Assembly (NCBI RefSeq): GCF_013393365.1
Contig: NZ_AP022321.1
Span: forward strand, 1,274,001 to 1,338,000
Length of the DNA: 64,000 nucleotides
From: Veillonella nakazawae
Lineage (GTDB): Bacteria; Bacillota; Negativicutes; Veillonellales; Veillonellaceae
Direction of reading: 5' to 3'
Shown: piece after piece, positions 44,549-54,562 of the stretch
Numbering within the stretch: the stretch's first letter is position 1
Layout: each line of letters starts with the position of its first letter
Notes under the pieces: generated by a model
The model's database searches: none
What the model saw: only the letters and a program-made list of their open reading frames with translations
What the model was told of the DNA's origin: nothing
Made by a program: the position numbers and the translations under genes

Positions 44549-45847
44549 ATGAAATCTTTTAAATCTCTAGGCGTTTGTGATGAACTCATCCAAGCCCTTC
44601 AAAAACAAGGTATCAAGGAGCCAACTCCAATTCAAGAACAAGCCATTCCTGTTGTATTTAAAGGGAATGATGTTATAGCAAAAGCTCAAACAGGCACAGG
44701 CAAAACATTAGCCTTCTTATTGCCGATTCTACAACGTGTTCACACTGATGTGCATCAAGAACAAGTGCTCATCATTGCACCTACCCGTGAGCTTGTAAAA
44801 CAAATTTCCGATGAGGCAAAAGAAATAGGTTCTATTTTAAATGTAGACATCCTCCCTCTCATCGGCGGTAAAACGATTGAAGCACAGTTACAACAATTAG
44901 GACGTCGCCCTCAAGTTATTTTAGGCACTCCTGGTCGCCTATTGGATCACGCAAAACGGGGTTCACTCCACTTAGATTGCATTCGTCGTGTCGTACTCGA
45001 TGAAGCTGACCAAATGCTTCACATGGGATTCTTACTGGACATTGAAAACCTCATTAGTCAAACAGATGCTAATAGACAACTTTTACTATTCTCTGCAACA
45101 ATTCCTGATAAGATTAGAAATCTTGCAAAAGCGTATATGTCTAAACCGGCTTCTGTAACAGCTGAGGGTAAACATGTAACACTTGAATCTATCGATCAAC
45201 GCGTATACATGATGAACACAGAAGAAAAAACGCAACGTCTCATCAAAATGATCGAAGAAGACAACCCATTCTTAGCAATTGTGTTCTGTAATAAGCGTGA
45301 AGGTGCTGTTCGCTTATCCTATGAGTTAACTGCAGCAGGCCTAAATATTGCTGAAATGCATGGCGATTTGACACAAGGTCGACGCACTCAAATATTACGT
45401 GATTTCGCAAAAGCTAAAACACAAATCTTAGTAGCTACAGATATTGCGGCTCGCGGCATTGACATCGAAGGCATTACACATGTTTATAACTACGACGTAC
45501 CACGCGACGTAGATTACTATATCCACCGTATTGGCCGTACTGGTCGTGCGGGCAATTCCGGTGTAGCTGTTACATTTGCCACACCACAGGATGAATCTTG
45601 GCTACGACGTATTGAGCGCGCCATCCAGGCAACGCTTACTAAATACACTAAAGATGGACAAATTAAGACTAAAGGTAATGCAAGTACTGCGCCAAAACGT
45701 GCAAAATCTTCTGGCAAACCTAAGATTACAAGTTCCTATCAATCTACAAAGGCTAAAGCTCATAAAGCTCGTGGCCACAAAGGTGCTAATACACGCCAAC
45801 GCCGCACTTCTACCTCTCAAACTGGACGTCGTGGTAAACGCAGATAA
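44549..45847 (+). CDS. DEAD-box RNA helicase
   Basis: A 432-aa ATP-dependent RNA helicase. It has the Q-motif region GIKEPTPIQEQAIP, Walker A AQTGTGKT, PTREL, VLDEADQML, SAT, and motif VI HRIGRTGRAG. A basic C-terminal tail of about 65 residues is rich in Lys, Arg, Ser and Thr. The size is close to RhlE or CshB type. GAAAGGA precedes the ATG. Monocistronic, with its own promoter and terminator. Role in RNA or ribosome metabolism, often cold-linked, is inferred from the family. Confidence 0.92.
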   Translation: MKSFKSLGVCDELIQALQKQGIKEPTPIQEQAIPVVFKGNDVIAKAQTGTGKTLAFLLPILQRVHTDVHQEQVLIIAPTRELVKQISDEAKEIGSILNVDILPLIGGKTIEAQLQQLGRRPQVILGTPGRLLDHAKRGSLHLDCIRRVVLDEADQMLHMGFLLDIENLISQTDANRQLLLFSATIPDKIRNLAKAYMSKPASVTAEGKHVTLESIDQRVYMMNTEEKTQRLIKMIEEDNPFLAIVFCNKREGAVRLSYELTAAGLNIAEMHGDLTQGRRTQILRDFAKAKTQILVATDIAARGIDIEGITHVYNYDVPRDVDYYIHRIGRTGRAGNSGVAVTFATPQDESWLRRIERAIQATLTKYTKDGQIKTKGNASTAPKRAKSSGKPKITSSYQSTKAKAHKARGHKGANTRQRRTSTSQTGRRGKRR

Positions 45848-45851
45848 AACT

Positions 45852-45888
45852 AAAGACGCGTACAGATTAATCTGTACGCGTCTTTTTT
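45852..45888 (+). terminator. Terminator between the helicase and topB
   Basis: A 15-bp stem AAAGACGCGTACAGA / TCTGTACGCGTCTTT with a TTAA loop, followed by T on the plus strand. It probably serves the helicase; topB ends inside its T-run. Confidence 0.9.
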
Positions 45889-48196
45889 ATTTGTTCGCAT
45901 AAATACTTGGCGTGCCATTTACATCAGAACATTGTGTCTTACATTGAGATCGATTACTGCAAACCCAGTTAATGCGGCCTCTCGCCTCTTGTTTAACAAA
46001 ATAACCTTCTTTGCATCGTGGGCATTTATATTTCTTTTCTTCTTCAGATACAGTGATATTACTTTCACCTGTTGAAGTCTCTCCATCGATTGGTTGTGTA
46101 TGCTTACAAGCAGGATAATTAGTACAGCCTAAAAAAGCGCCAAATTTACCATTACGCTGTTGCATTCGGCCCTTATTACATTTCGGACATATAGGCAAAG
46201 TAGATAAGTCTACATTTTCATTATCCATAGGTCGTTTACGATTTTGATTCGTTATCGTGCGAACTACATTTGGCATCATTTGACCAGAGTTTACCTGTTT
46301 ATCAAAGCCAAGCTTATCAATCAATAACTGTAAAAACTTAACTTGATCAGACAAGAAGGAATCCAACGTATCCTCCCCTTCACTCATGAGGGCCAAACGT
46401 TCTTCCCAAACTGCCGTTTCATCAGGATACAACAATTCATCAGGCAATGCATCTACTAAAAGATAGCCTGTTTCCGTAGGTGATAGAACTTGCTTCTTCC
46501 CCGAAGTTTTCATAAAACCACGACTGATGAGTTCGTCAATAATATTAGCACGGGTCGCCTCTGTACCTATACCAGATACAGCCTTTAATTGCTTTTTCAA
46601 GTCTTCATTTTTTACAAACTTGTGAATTTCCTTCATCGCTTGCAACAATGTAGATGGTGTAAAACGAGAGGGTGGTTTTGTTTGTTTCGCGTCTACAGAG
46701 GAATCTGTATAAAGAACGGAATCATTTTTCTTAACAGCCGGCAAATGATCTGTTTCTTCAATAGCCTCTTTTTTAGAGTCAGATTCTGCACCACGTTCAT
46801 CCGTTAAATCAGGTTCATCATTATCTGTCACCGATTTGGACTTTTGTCGTTTATAAAGCAACTTCCATCCTTCGTCTATAACTACACGACCATTAGCAAC
46901 AAACTCTTCCTTACATTGCTCTACTACAATTTTAGTTTGCTCATAAATGTGCTCCCCATAAAATTGAGCAATATAGGCCTGACTAATGAGGAAGTAAATA
47001 TTGCGTTCCTCACGGGACAAGCTATTTACATTACAAGCTACGGTCGTAGGAATTATAGCATGATGGGCTGTAATCTTCTTTTCATTCCAAGCGCGGCTTT
47101 TAATTGAGCGGTCTGCATCAGTAGCCCACTGTGCTAATTTTTCATCCCCTGCATTCTGTAAATTATTGAGAATTGCATTGCGGTCACCATACTGATTTGG
47201 TGGTAAATATTCACAATCAGAACGAGGATACGTAGTCAATTTCTTTTCATATAGTTTCTGTGCTGTATCAAGTACAGTTTGCGGATCATAGGAGAATGCT
47301 TTACCAGCTAATACCTGCAAAGATGATAGAGACAATGGTAACCGCTGTACATCTTTCTTTTTAGATTTTGTAACAGCTTTGATAACTCCATCTGGACCAG
47401 CCTGTAAGCGCTCTACTAATTCATCGGCTATAGCTTTATTAATAAGGCGTCCATCTGGGTCAAGCCCCTTTTGATCGTCTGTAGGCTGCCACGTAGCCCA
47501 GAACACACCGTTTGGATGATTATATAAAACCTTTAATGTAAAATAATCTACCGGTTTAAAAGCGGCTAGTTCTCGTTCTCTGCGTACCACAAGGGCTAAT
47601 GTAGGGGTCTTAACACGGCCTATAGGTAATGTTACCTTATTCCCCTTATATCGTTCAGATAAGGTATATGCACGAGATAAATTCATTCCAATGAGCCAGT
47701 CTGCACGTGCTCTGGCTAATGCAGATTGATATAAATTGTGAAAGTCTTTATTATTCCGTAGATCATTTAGGGCGGCACGAACAGATTTTTCGTCCAATGC
47801 ATTTAACAAAATACGTTGTACAGGTTTTGTATTTCCTACATAATATAATACTTCATCAACCAAGAGTTGCCCTTCCCTATCCGGGTCACCGGCGTTAACG
47901 ATAATATCAGCTTTACCGATAAGGTCTTTCACCGTTTCAAACTGTTGACGACTACTATCCGTAACCAATAATTTCCACTCATCAGGCACAATGGGTAAAT
48001 CTTGAGGGCGCCAGCGAACATATTTATCATCGTAATCACCCGGTTCTGCTTGATGTAATACGTGACCTACAACCCATGTCACCACATCATCACCTTGGAT
48101 AAAGTAGCCATTCCGTTTTTGGATATTCTTATTTTCCGGCAAGCATTTACTAATTTCGCGAGCCATGGATGGCTTTTCCGCAATAAATAACCGCAT
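45887..48196 (-). CDS. topB: DNA topoisomerase III (type IA)
   Basis: A 769-aa type IA topoisomerase. It has the TOPRIM domain (RLFIAEKPSMARE, then VNAGDPDREGQLLVDEVL), the catalytic Tyr in TTYPRSDCEYLP, and IGTEATRANIIDELI. Two C-terminal zinc ribbons follow (CPKCNKGRMQQRNGKFGAFLGC and CPRCKEGYF...CSNRSQC). The acidic insert DNDEPDLTDERGAES is unusual but not disruptive. AAGGAGG lies six bases before the ATG. Decatenates DNA during replication. Confidence 0.93.
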   Translation of the reverse strand: MRLFIAEKPSMAREISKCLPENKNIQKRNGYFIQGDDVVTWVVGHVLHQAEPGDYDDKYVRWRPQDLPIVPDEWKLLVTDSSRQQFETVKDLIGKADIIVNAGDPDREGQLLVDEVLYYVGNTKPVQRILLNALDEKSVRAALNDLRNNKDFHNLYQSALARARADWLIGMNLSRAYTLSERYKGNKVTLPIGRVKTPTLALVVRRERELAAFKPVDYFTLKVLYNHPNGVFWATWQPTDDQKGLDPDGRLINKAIADELVERLQAGPDGVIKAVTKSKKKDVQRLPLSLSSLQVLAGKAFSYDPQTVLDTAQKLYEKKLTTYPRSDCEYLPPNQYGDRNAILNNLQNAGDEKLAQWATDADRSIKSRAWNEKKITAHHAIIPTTVACNVNSLSREERNIYFLISQAYIAQFYGEHIYEQTKIVVEQCKEEFVANGRVVIDEGWKLLYKRQKSKSVTDNDEPDLTDERGAESDSKKEAIEETDHLPAVKKNDSVLYTDSSVDAKQTKPPSRFTPSTLLQAMKEIHKFVKNEDLKKQLKAVSGIGTEATRANIIDELISRGFMKTSGKKQVLSPTETGYLLVDALPDELLYPDETAVWEERLALMSEGEDTLDSFLSDQVKFLQLLIDKLGFDKQVNSGQMMPNVVRTITNQNRKRPMDNENVDLSTLPICPKCNKGRMQQRNGKFGAFLGCTNYPACKHTQPIDGETSTGESNITVSEEEKKYKCPRCKEGYFVKQEARGRINWVCSNRSQCKTQCSDVNGTPSIYANK

Positions 48197-48372
48197 GGTC
48201 CCCTCCTTAACATAAAATAACGGCTATTCCCCTAAGCCGCTCTTTGAAATCTCATTATACTACAATTTAGTGGTCATAACTACCAAAATCATGTATAATT
48301 TTAAAGATATGAATGATGTGAAAGTTATATAATGAGACAAGGCTTTTACAAACGAAACAATAGAGGTGAACT

Positions 48373-49968
48373 ATGACATTTTTAGAGGAAGTGCAACGTC
48401 GTCGTACGTTTGCTATCATATCTCACCCGGATGCGGGTAAAACTACATTAACAGAAAAATTACTTTTATATGGTGGTGCTATCCACTTAGCAGGGTCCGT
48501 TAAATCTCGTAAAACAGCAAAACACGCCGTATCTGACTGGATGGAAATCGAAAAGCAACGTGGTATCTCCGTAACAAGTTCTGTGTTGCAATTTGACTAT
48601 GATGGTTGTCGCGTCAATATCCTAGACACCCCTGGTCACCAGGACTTTTCTGAAGATACATATCGTACCTTAATGGCTGCCGACAGTGCTGTCATGTTGA
48701 TTGACGTAGCAAAAGGCGTCGAAGCACAAACGAAAAAACTATTTGCTGTATCTAAAGAACGCGGTATTCCTATCTTTACATTTGTAAATAAAATTGACCA
48801 TTTCGGTCGTAGCCCATTTGACTTGATGGAAGAAATCGAAAATGTTCTCGGCATTCGAACATGCCCTATGAACTGGCCAATTGGTATTAATGGTGAGTAC
48901 AAAGGCGTATACGATAGAGAGCATGAAACCATCGAGCTTTTCGCAAAAGATGAAACACATGGTCAAGAAAAGTTAGCCTCTGAAAAAGGAGCTTTGACTG
49001 ACCCTCGTATGAAAGAATTATTGGGCGACGATGTATACCAAGCATTGCTTGATGATATTGAATTATTAGATGTTGCAGGCGATCCATTCGATTTTGACAA
49101 GGTTCGTGCTGGTGAATTAACGCCTATGTTCTTCGGCTCTGCCATGACTAACTTTGGGGTAAAACCATTCTTAGAGAAATTCTTAGAACTTGCTCCATCT
49201 CCTGCTCCACGCCAAGCTGTGGAAGAAATGGTACAGCCTACAAGCGAAGACTTCTCTGCCTTAGTATTCAAAATCCAAGCGAACATGGACCCTAACCACC
49301 ATGACCGTATCGTATTTATGCGTATCTGTTCTGGTAAGTTCGAAAAGGGCATGTCCGTATTGCATCGCCAATCTAATAAAACGATTCGTCTATCTCAGCC
49401 TCAACAGTTTTTGGCTACAGAACGTACTATAGTAGAAGATGCATATCCTGGTGATATTATCGGTGTCTTTGACGCTGGTACAATGGGTGTAGGTGATACA
49501 CTGTGTGCTCAAAAACACAAGGTAACCTTTGGTGACTTCCCTGTATTCCCACCAGAGTTCTTTGCTCGCGTATCGCCAAAAGATACTATGAAGCGTAAGC
49601 AGTTCCAAAAAGGGATGACGCAATTAGCACAAGAAGGCGCTGTTCAAATCTTTGAACAACCAGGTGCTCTTGATTCCTTCGTAGTCGGTGCTGTAGGTAT
49701 GCTTCAATTCGAGGTTCTGGAATACCGTTTAAAAAATGAATATGGTGTTGATTTATTAAATAATACATTACCATACAGTGTTGCTCGTTGGATCGATGGT
49801 GAAGTAGATATCGCTTCTTTAAAAGGTGTAGATAATGCGATGATTGTCAAGGATAATCGCGATCGTACTGTAGTGCTTATCTCCAATGAATGGCAAATGG
49901 GTTGGGTTCAAGAGCGTAATCCTGATGTTACATTCTTAACAACCCCAAAACTTCATCACGAACTATAG
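48373..49968 (+). CDS. prfC: Peptide chain release factor 3
   Basis: A 531-aa translational GTPase that recycles RF1 and RF2. G1 is SHPDAGKTTLTEKLL, with the RF3-specific AVSDWMEIEKQRGISVTSSV; G3 DTPGHQDFSEDTYR and G4 NKID follow, and the C-terminus has QVQ-type MLQFEVLEYRLKNEYG. GAGGTG before ATG. Divergent from topB. Confidence 0.96.
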   Translation: MTFLEEVQRRRTFAIISHPDAGKTTLTEKLLLYGGAIHLAGSVKSRKTAKHAVSDWMEIEKQRGISVTSSVLQFDYDGCRVNILDTPGHQDFSEDTYRTLMAADSAVMLIDVAKGVEAQTKKLFAVSKERGIPIFTFVNKIDHFGRSPFDLMEEIENVLGIRTCPMNWPIGINGEYKGVYDREHETIELFAKDETHGQEKLASEKGALTDPRMKELLGDDVYQALLDDIELLDVAGDPFDFDKVRAGELTPMFFGSAMTNFGVKPFLEKFLELAPSPAPRQAVEEMVQPTSEDFSALVFKIQANMDPNHHDRIVFMRICSGKFEKGMSVLHRQSNKTIRLSQPQQFLATERTIVEDAYPGDIIGVFDAGTMGVGDTLCAQKHKVTFGDFPVFPPEFFARVSPKDTMKRKQFQKGMTQLAQEGAVQIFEQPGALDSFVVGAVGMLQFEVLEYRLKNEYGVDLLNNTLPYSVARWIDGEVDIASLKGVDNAMIVKDNRDRTVVLISNEWQMGWVQERNPDVTFLTTPKLHHEL

Positions 49969-50419
49969 TATGGAAGCTCATCCCCTTCTCTAGATAAGAG
50001 AGTTGCTATATTATATATGGTAGTATGAGCTCAAATCACAATAGCATATAATAAGATGTAAAGACTTTATAGCTCAAGACTGGAATATATTTCTCAATAT
50101 ATAAAAATTAGAAATATATTCCAGTTTATTTTTTTATATTAGGCAGGAATATCACAGAATTTAGTCGAATACATATAGTATGATTATGTAAAGAAGTGAT
50201 TTATACTATTACTTTCTCGTATTTTTGTATATAATATAAATATATTATAAAAGATATATATCCAATATAGATATATAATAACTAAATGGTTTTAATGTTG
50301 TTGTGAGTGTTGAAAATAAATAATATATAATTATTATACCTTATATATTCTATAGTCTTTTTCGACCATTCATGATACCATAAAATAAGTTTTATTTTTT
50401 ATTTTAAAGGAGTGATTTT
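49969..50419. other. AT-rich intergenic region between prfC and gltS
   Basis: About 450 bases. It holds the prfC terminator and a very AT-rich tract with several TATATA dyads before gltS. The gltS promoter must lie here but many near-matches prevent a single choice. No gene with a ribosome site seen. Confidence 0.5.
50079..50125 (+). terminator. Terminator behind prfC
   Basis: A 16-bp perfect stem ACTGGAATATATTTCT / AGAAATATATTCCAGT with a 15-base loop, then TTATTTTTTT. Confidence 0.85.
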
Positions 50420-51667
50420 ATGCCACTTATTGACTTAGCTTTAGTCAACGATGTATGGACTTTAAAACTGTCCATGATCCAAACTGTAGGCCTTGCTGTA
50501 ATCACGTTATTCATAGGTACTTGGATTAACAAACATTCCAAGTTCTTACAACGTATGTGTATGCCTGCACCAGCTGTAGGGGCTTTGCCTTTTGCGTTTT
50601 TAACTGCTATTCTTTCTTACTACAAGATTTTGAACATTACTTTTGAAGGCTCCCTACAAACATTCTTAATGCTCGCTTTCTTTACCACTATTGGTTTAAT
50701 GGCTTCCTTGAAAGTCCTCAAAAAAGGCGGCATTTTCATTATCTTCTTCTTCCTAGCTTGTGCAGTGTGGATTGTTGTTCAAAATACTGCAGGTATTATG
50801 ATTGCTAAAGCTTTAGGCATTGAACCAATCATCGGTATTATGGCTGGCTCCGTATCTATGATCGGTGGTCTTGGTACGGCTGGTGCCTTTGGTCCATACT
50901 ACGAACAATTACTTGGTATCCCTGGTACAGCATCTGCTGCAGTTGCGGCAGCAACATTCGGTATGGTTGCTGGTACAATTCTCGGTGCTCCTGTAGGTGA
51001 ACGCATTATTAAAATGCACAAAGTTAAAACACCTTACGAAAATCCTGAGTTAATGGAAGATGAAGGCATCGACATGATCGAAGATCACGTTGAAAGTGGT
51101 GGCAAACAATTCAACGCTCAAGATCTTTTAACAATCTGTATGTGGATTGGCCTTGCTCTAGGTATCGGTACTATCGTAAGTGCTGGTTTATCCATCCTTA
51201 CTCCACTACCTGCATACATCGGCGCAATGATTTGTGCTGCTGTAATTCGTAACTTTGGTGATTTTACAAAAGCTTACAAAATCAACGATGCAGCTCTCGA
51301 TGCAGTATCCAATGTAGCATTATCCTTATTCGTAACAATGGCTATCAATAGCTTGAAACTAGTTCAATTGATTGATCTTGCATTACCTCTTATTACAATC
51401 TTAGTTGCACAAATGGCACTTATCTGTGTATTTGCATACCTTATCTACTTTATTTTTGGTCGCAACTACGATGCAGTTATGCTTGGTGCGGGCGCTATCG
51501 GTTTCGGTCTAGGTGCTACACCAAATGCTTTGGTTAACATGTTATCCTTGGCGGGCAAACACGGTCCATCCCCTCGTGCATGGCTCGTAGTTTCCTTAGT
51601 AGGTGCATTCTTAATTGACTTTGCAAATGCTTTCCTCATTACAACAATGGCTGGCATTCTTTACTAA
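50420..51667 (+). CDS. gltS: Sodium/glutamate symporter GltS
   Basis: A 415-aa membrane carrier with about ten or more helices. Family stretches: PAPAVGALPFAFLTAIL, FFTTIGLMASLKVLKKGG, GSVSMIGGLGTAGAFGP, VAAATFGMVAGTILGAPVGE, and GFGLGATPNALVNM near the end. Na+-driven glutamate uptake. AAAGGAGTG precedes the ATG. Monocistronic. Confidence 0.93.
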   Translation: MPLIDLALVNDVWTLKLSMIQTVGLAVITLFIGTWINKHSKFLQRMCMPAPAVGALPFAFLTAILSYYKILNITFEGSLQTFLMLAFFTTIGLMASLKVLKKGGIFIIFFFLACAVWIVVQNTAGIMIAKALGIEPIIGIMAGSVSMIGGLGTAGAFGPYYEQLLGIPGTASAAVAAATFGMVAGTILGAPVGERIIKMHKVKTPYENPELMEDEGIDMIEDHVESGGKQFNAQDLLTICMWIGLALGIGTIVSAGLSILTPLPAYIGAMICAAVIRNFGDFTKAYKINDAALDAVSNVALSLFVTMAINSLKLVQLIDLALPLITILVAQMALICVFAYLIYFIFGRNYDAVMLGAGAIGFGLGATPNALVNMLSLAGKHGPSPRAWLVVSLVGAFLIDFANAFLITTMAGILY

Positions 51668-51670
51668 TCA

Positions 51671-51694
51671 AAAAGGACCCATTCGGGTCCTTTT
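51671..51694 (+). terminator. Terminator behind gltS
   Basis: A 10-bp stem AAAAGGACCC / GGGTCCTTTT with loop ATTC, then TT on the plus strand. Confidence 0.9.
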
Positions 51695-51736
51695 TTATGC
51701 AAAAAACTTATTAGCTTAATAAGAGCTTATTAACAT

Positions 51737-51781
51737 AAAAGAGCTTATTAGAATGATATTATCAATCTAATAAGCTCTTTT
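51737..51781 (-). terminator. Terminator behind rsmA
   Basis: A 16-bp perfect stem (arms 51737-51752 and 51766-51781) with a 13-base loop. A related palindrome TTAATAAGAGCTTATTAA lies just to its left (51715-51732). Confidence 0.8.
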
Positions 51782-51790
51782 TACATTATA

Positions 51791-52645
51791 CTATTTAATT
51801 AAAGAAGCCCATGCATTAGCTACATCGGCAAATTCTTGAAGGGTAAATGTTTCCCCTCTTCGTTGACCATCGATATTCGCTTTTGCTAACAGCTCTTCGA
51901 TTCGATCTTTTGATAATCCCGTTGTCTTCATCGTATTAGAAAAGGTTTTACGTCGTTGCGCAAAACCAGCTTTCACTACTCGGAAGAATAGTTTCTCATC
52001 AATCACATCAACCGGTGGTTTATCTCGTAATACGCAGCGAATGACAGAACTCGTTACCGCTGGAGCTGGCAAGAAGGATTTAGGTGGTACATCAAGCACA
52101 ATATCCGGTTCAGTATAATATTGTACCGCCACAGATAATGCACCATAATCCTTTGTACCTGGCTTAGCTACCATTCGCAAGGCAACTTCCTTTTGCACCA
52201 TTACAACGAGGCGCTCAATTGGTAATTTACTTTCTAATAAAGACATAATAATAGGTGTTGTAATATAGTACGGTAAATTGGCAACCACCTTAAATGGTTT
52301 ATGGTTCATGATGGATGGTACATCAAGTTTCAACACATCCCCATGAATAATACGTACATTATCATAGGAGGCCAAAGTAGTGTCTAGGACCTCTAATAAA
52401 CGTCTGTCGAGTTCAATGGCCGTTACATCTGCCCCACTTTGTGCTAAGCCCTGTGTCAATGTACCGATGCCAGGACCTACCTCTAGTACAGGTTCACCAG
52501 GTGTCAATTCTGCAGCATGTACTATTTCATCAACAATACCGCGTTTAATAAGAAAGTTCTGCCCTAATTTCTTGCTCATTTTAATATCGAAGCGTTTACA
52601 TATATAATGCACTACCTCAGGGCTTGCAATTACTGATTCTAACAT
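51791..52645 (-). CDS. rsmA: 16S rRNA (adenine-1518/1519 N6)-dimethyltransferase
   Basis: A 284-aa SAM methyltransferase (KsgA). SAM motif I is VLEVGPGIGTLTQGLA, the catalytic NLPYYITTPI is present, and KKLGQNFLIKRGIVDEIV opens the domain; PAPAVTSSVIR and the FAQRRKTFSN region complete it. It follows rnmV by 13 bases, the same pair as in B. subtilis. Confidence 0.96.
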   Translation of the reverse strand: MLESVIASPEVVHYICKRFDIKMSKKLGQNFLIKRGIVDEIVHAAELTPGEPVLEVGPGIGTLTQGLAQSGADVTAIELDRRLLEVLDTTLASYDNVRIIHGDVLKLDVPSIMNHKPFKVVANLPYYITTPIIMSLLESKLPIERLVVMVQKEVALRMVAKPGTKDYGALSVAVQYYTEPDIVLDVPPKSFLPAPAVTSSVIRCVLRDKPPVDVIDEKLFFRVVKAGFAQRRKTFSNTMKTTGLSKDRIEELLAKANIDGQRRGETFTLQEFADVANAWASLIK

Positions 52646-52658
52646 CTTAACTCCTATT

Positions 52659-53186
52659 TTAACTATTCACAGCCTCTTCAAAAGCATCTCGAGTTATACC
52701 ATAATGATTTAAGCGGTATAAGAACTGCTTGCCATTACCATAACCAATACCTAACTTGGCACCAATAATCGCACGGCGAGCAGCACTATCTGGCATACCA
52801 GAAAGTCCATGACGAACTAGATCCACCATAGAAAATTCGTTGGATGATTCCAACGATTCTACATGTAATGTAGATAGTGCCTTTCTAATGGATTCAGGCG
52901 ATGCTTGTTCTATGCCAATATCATCATTTGCAAAAGCTTCATCACGAGGAACAAAAGCATGCTGAGCATTAGGGAATTTTTTTGTTAATACACGACGAAT
53001 TCTTTCCCCTGCTGTATCAGGATCTGTTAATATAATAATACCTCGTTTTTCATAGGCTACGCGAATCATATCAATAACACCTTTACGGAGTGTGAAACCC
53101 TCTGTCGCAATGCAATCTGCTTCCACAGCTTGTGCAATACGTTGTATATCAGATTTTCCTTCTACCACGATGACTTGTTTAAGCAT
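52659..53186 (-). CDS. rnmV: Ribonuclease M5
   Basis: A 175-aa Toprim nuclease that matures 5S rRNA. The Toprim Glu is in IVVEGKSD and the DxD in ILTDPDTAGERIRR; RKGVIDMIR and the C-terminal GIGYGNGKQFLYRLN fit the family. AAGGAGG before ATG. Confidence 0.95.
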   Translation of the reverse strand: MLKQVIVVEGKSDIQRIAQAVEADCIATEGFTLRKGVIDMIRVAYEKRGIIILTDPDTAGERIRRVLTKKFPNAQHAFVPRDEAFANDDIGIEQASPESIRKALSTLHVESLESSNEFSMVDLVRHGLSGMPDSAARRAIIGAKLGIGYGNGKQFLYRLNHYGITRDAFEEAVNS

Positions 53187-53241
53187 AGGTCCTCCTTTAT
53201 TCTATTAGTACATTGTAACACATATATAACATTGCTTAAAT

Positions 53242-53264
53242 ACTTATAATCGAGTAGTATAAGT
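53242..53264 (+). promoter_or_regulatory. Candidate LysR-type operator
   Basis: Inverted repeat ACTTATA - 9 bases - TATAAGT, matching the T-N11-A pattern, 26 bases before the regulator's ATG. Probably an autoregulatory site. Confidence 0.55.
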
Positions 53265-53290
53265 AGTGTAATATATAAAAGGAGGCCATT

Positions 53291-54229
53291 ATGACCTTAC
53301 AACAACTAAAGTATGTCACAACCATTGCAAATATAGGCAGTATTAGTGAGGCTGCTAAGAGACTTTTCGTTTCTCAACCAAGCTTAACAAAGGCCATTAA
53401 AGAATTGGAAAAGGAAATGGGTATTACCATTTTTGACCGCACCAATAAAGGGATTACTGTTTCTAAGGAAGGGGAACGTTTCCTCGGCTATGCACGCCAA
53501 GTACTAGAACAAGCTGCATTATTGGAAGAACAATACAAAAGCCAAAGCGGTGGCAAAAAGCAATTTTCTGTTTCTACACAACATTACTCCTTTGCAGTAA
53601 ATGCCTTTGTAGAGCTTTTAAAAGGTGCAGATATTGATCAATATGATGTATCCTTACGAGAAACACAAACCTATGAAATCATCGATGACGTAGCTCATAT
53701 GAAGAGCGAAATCGGTTTGCTCTTCTATAATGATTTTAATCGCCCTGTATTAGAAAAATTAATTCACACTAATGAATTAACCTTTACAGAACTATTTACT
53801 GCTCATCCTCATATTTTTATTGGCAAAAACCATCCATTAGCAAATAAAGATGTAGTGTCTATGGATGAACTTGAGGAATATCCTTATATTTCTTTCGAAC
53901 AAGGCGATCACAATTCCTTCTATTTCTCTGAAGAGATTTTCAGTACCGTTGTCCGTCCAAAACATATTCGGGTACGCGATCGGGCTTCCCTCTTCAGTTT
54001 ATTGCTTGGACTAGATGGATATACCGTATCTAGTGGCGTAATAGATGAGGAAGTAAACGGTGAAAATATCATTTCCGTGCCTCTTGCAGAGGAAGGTTTA
54101 ATGCATATCGGTTACATTACAAATAACAAAATGCATCGTAGCCGTTTAGGTCAAGAATATATCCATGCGTTAGAACAATATGTTGGTAACTATGGTAGAC
54201 ACATTAAATTACCTAAAATAAAGGAATAA
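53291..54229 (+). CDS. LysR-family transcriptional regulator
   Basis: A 312-aa regulator. The winged HTH is about 1-60 (QQLKYVTTIANIGSISEAAKRLFVSQPSLTKAIKELEKEMGI), and the effector domain (about 90-300) has FIGKNHPLA. AGGAGG precedes the ATG. Its terminator separates it from the MetE-like gene on the same strand; it may control that gene and msrAB (position only). Confidence 0.88.
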   Translation: MTLQQLKYVTTIANIGSISEAAKRLFVSQPSLTKAIKELEKEMGITIFDRTNKGITVSKEGERFLGYARQVLEQAALLEEQYKSQSGGKKQFSVSTQHYSFAVNAFVELLKGADIDQYDVSLRETQTYEIIDDVAHMKSEIGLLFYNDFNRPVLEKLIHTNELTFTELFTAHPHIFIGKNHPLANKDVVSMDELEEYPYISFEQGDHNSFYFSEEIFSTVVRPKHIRVRDRASLFSLLLGLDGYTVSSGVIDEEVNGENIISVPLAEEGLMHIGYITNNKMHRSRLGQEYIHALEQYVGNYGRHIKLPKIKE

Positions 54230-54562
54230 TATTGTATTATATTTGATGATAGTTTAAATACCTCTACATAATAGTTTAACTACAGGTAAAAGCACTCCTA
54301 TTAGGGAGTGCTTTTTTGCATATGCATAAAACTCAACACTATAAATTAACCCTTTCCAAAGCATTCAGTACTGTACAACAGAGTAGATACTATAAATTAA
54401 TATCACATTTTGATATAACTAAATCCATAAAATAACGCTCAGATATAACTAAAAGCTATGTACAACATCAATATATTGATATTTTTATATATGCTCAGAC
54501 TTAGTTATAATAAACCTATCGAATTTATCGGTTTTACCGTTTATATAAGGAGGATTTTAATT
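54230..54562 (+). other. Intergenic region before the MetE-like gene
   Basis: Holds the lysR terminator and three copies of TATAACTAA (two direct within GATATAACTAAA at 54412 and 54442, one inverted at 54501) just before a TATAAT (54506-54511). No S-box riboswitch features seen. Confidence 0.5.
54288..54315 (+). terminator. Terminator behind the lysR-type gene
   Basis: An 11-bp stem AAAAGCACTCC / GGAGTGCTTTT with a 6-base loop, then TT. Confidence 0.88.
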
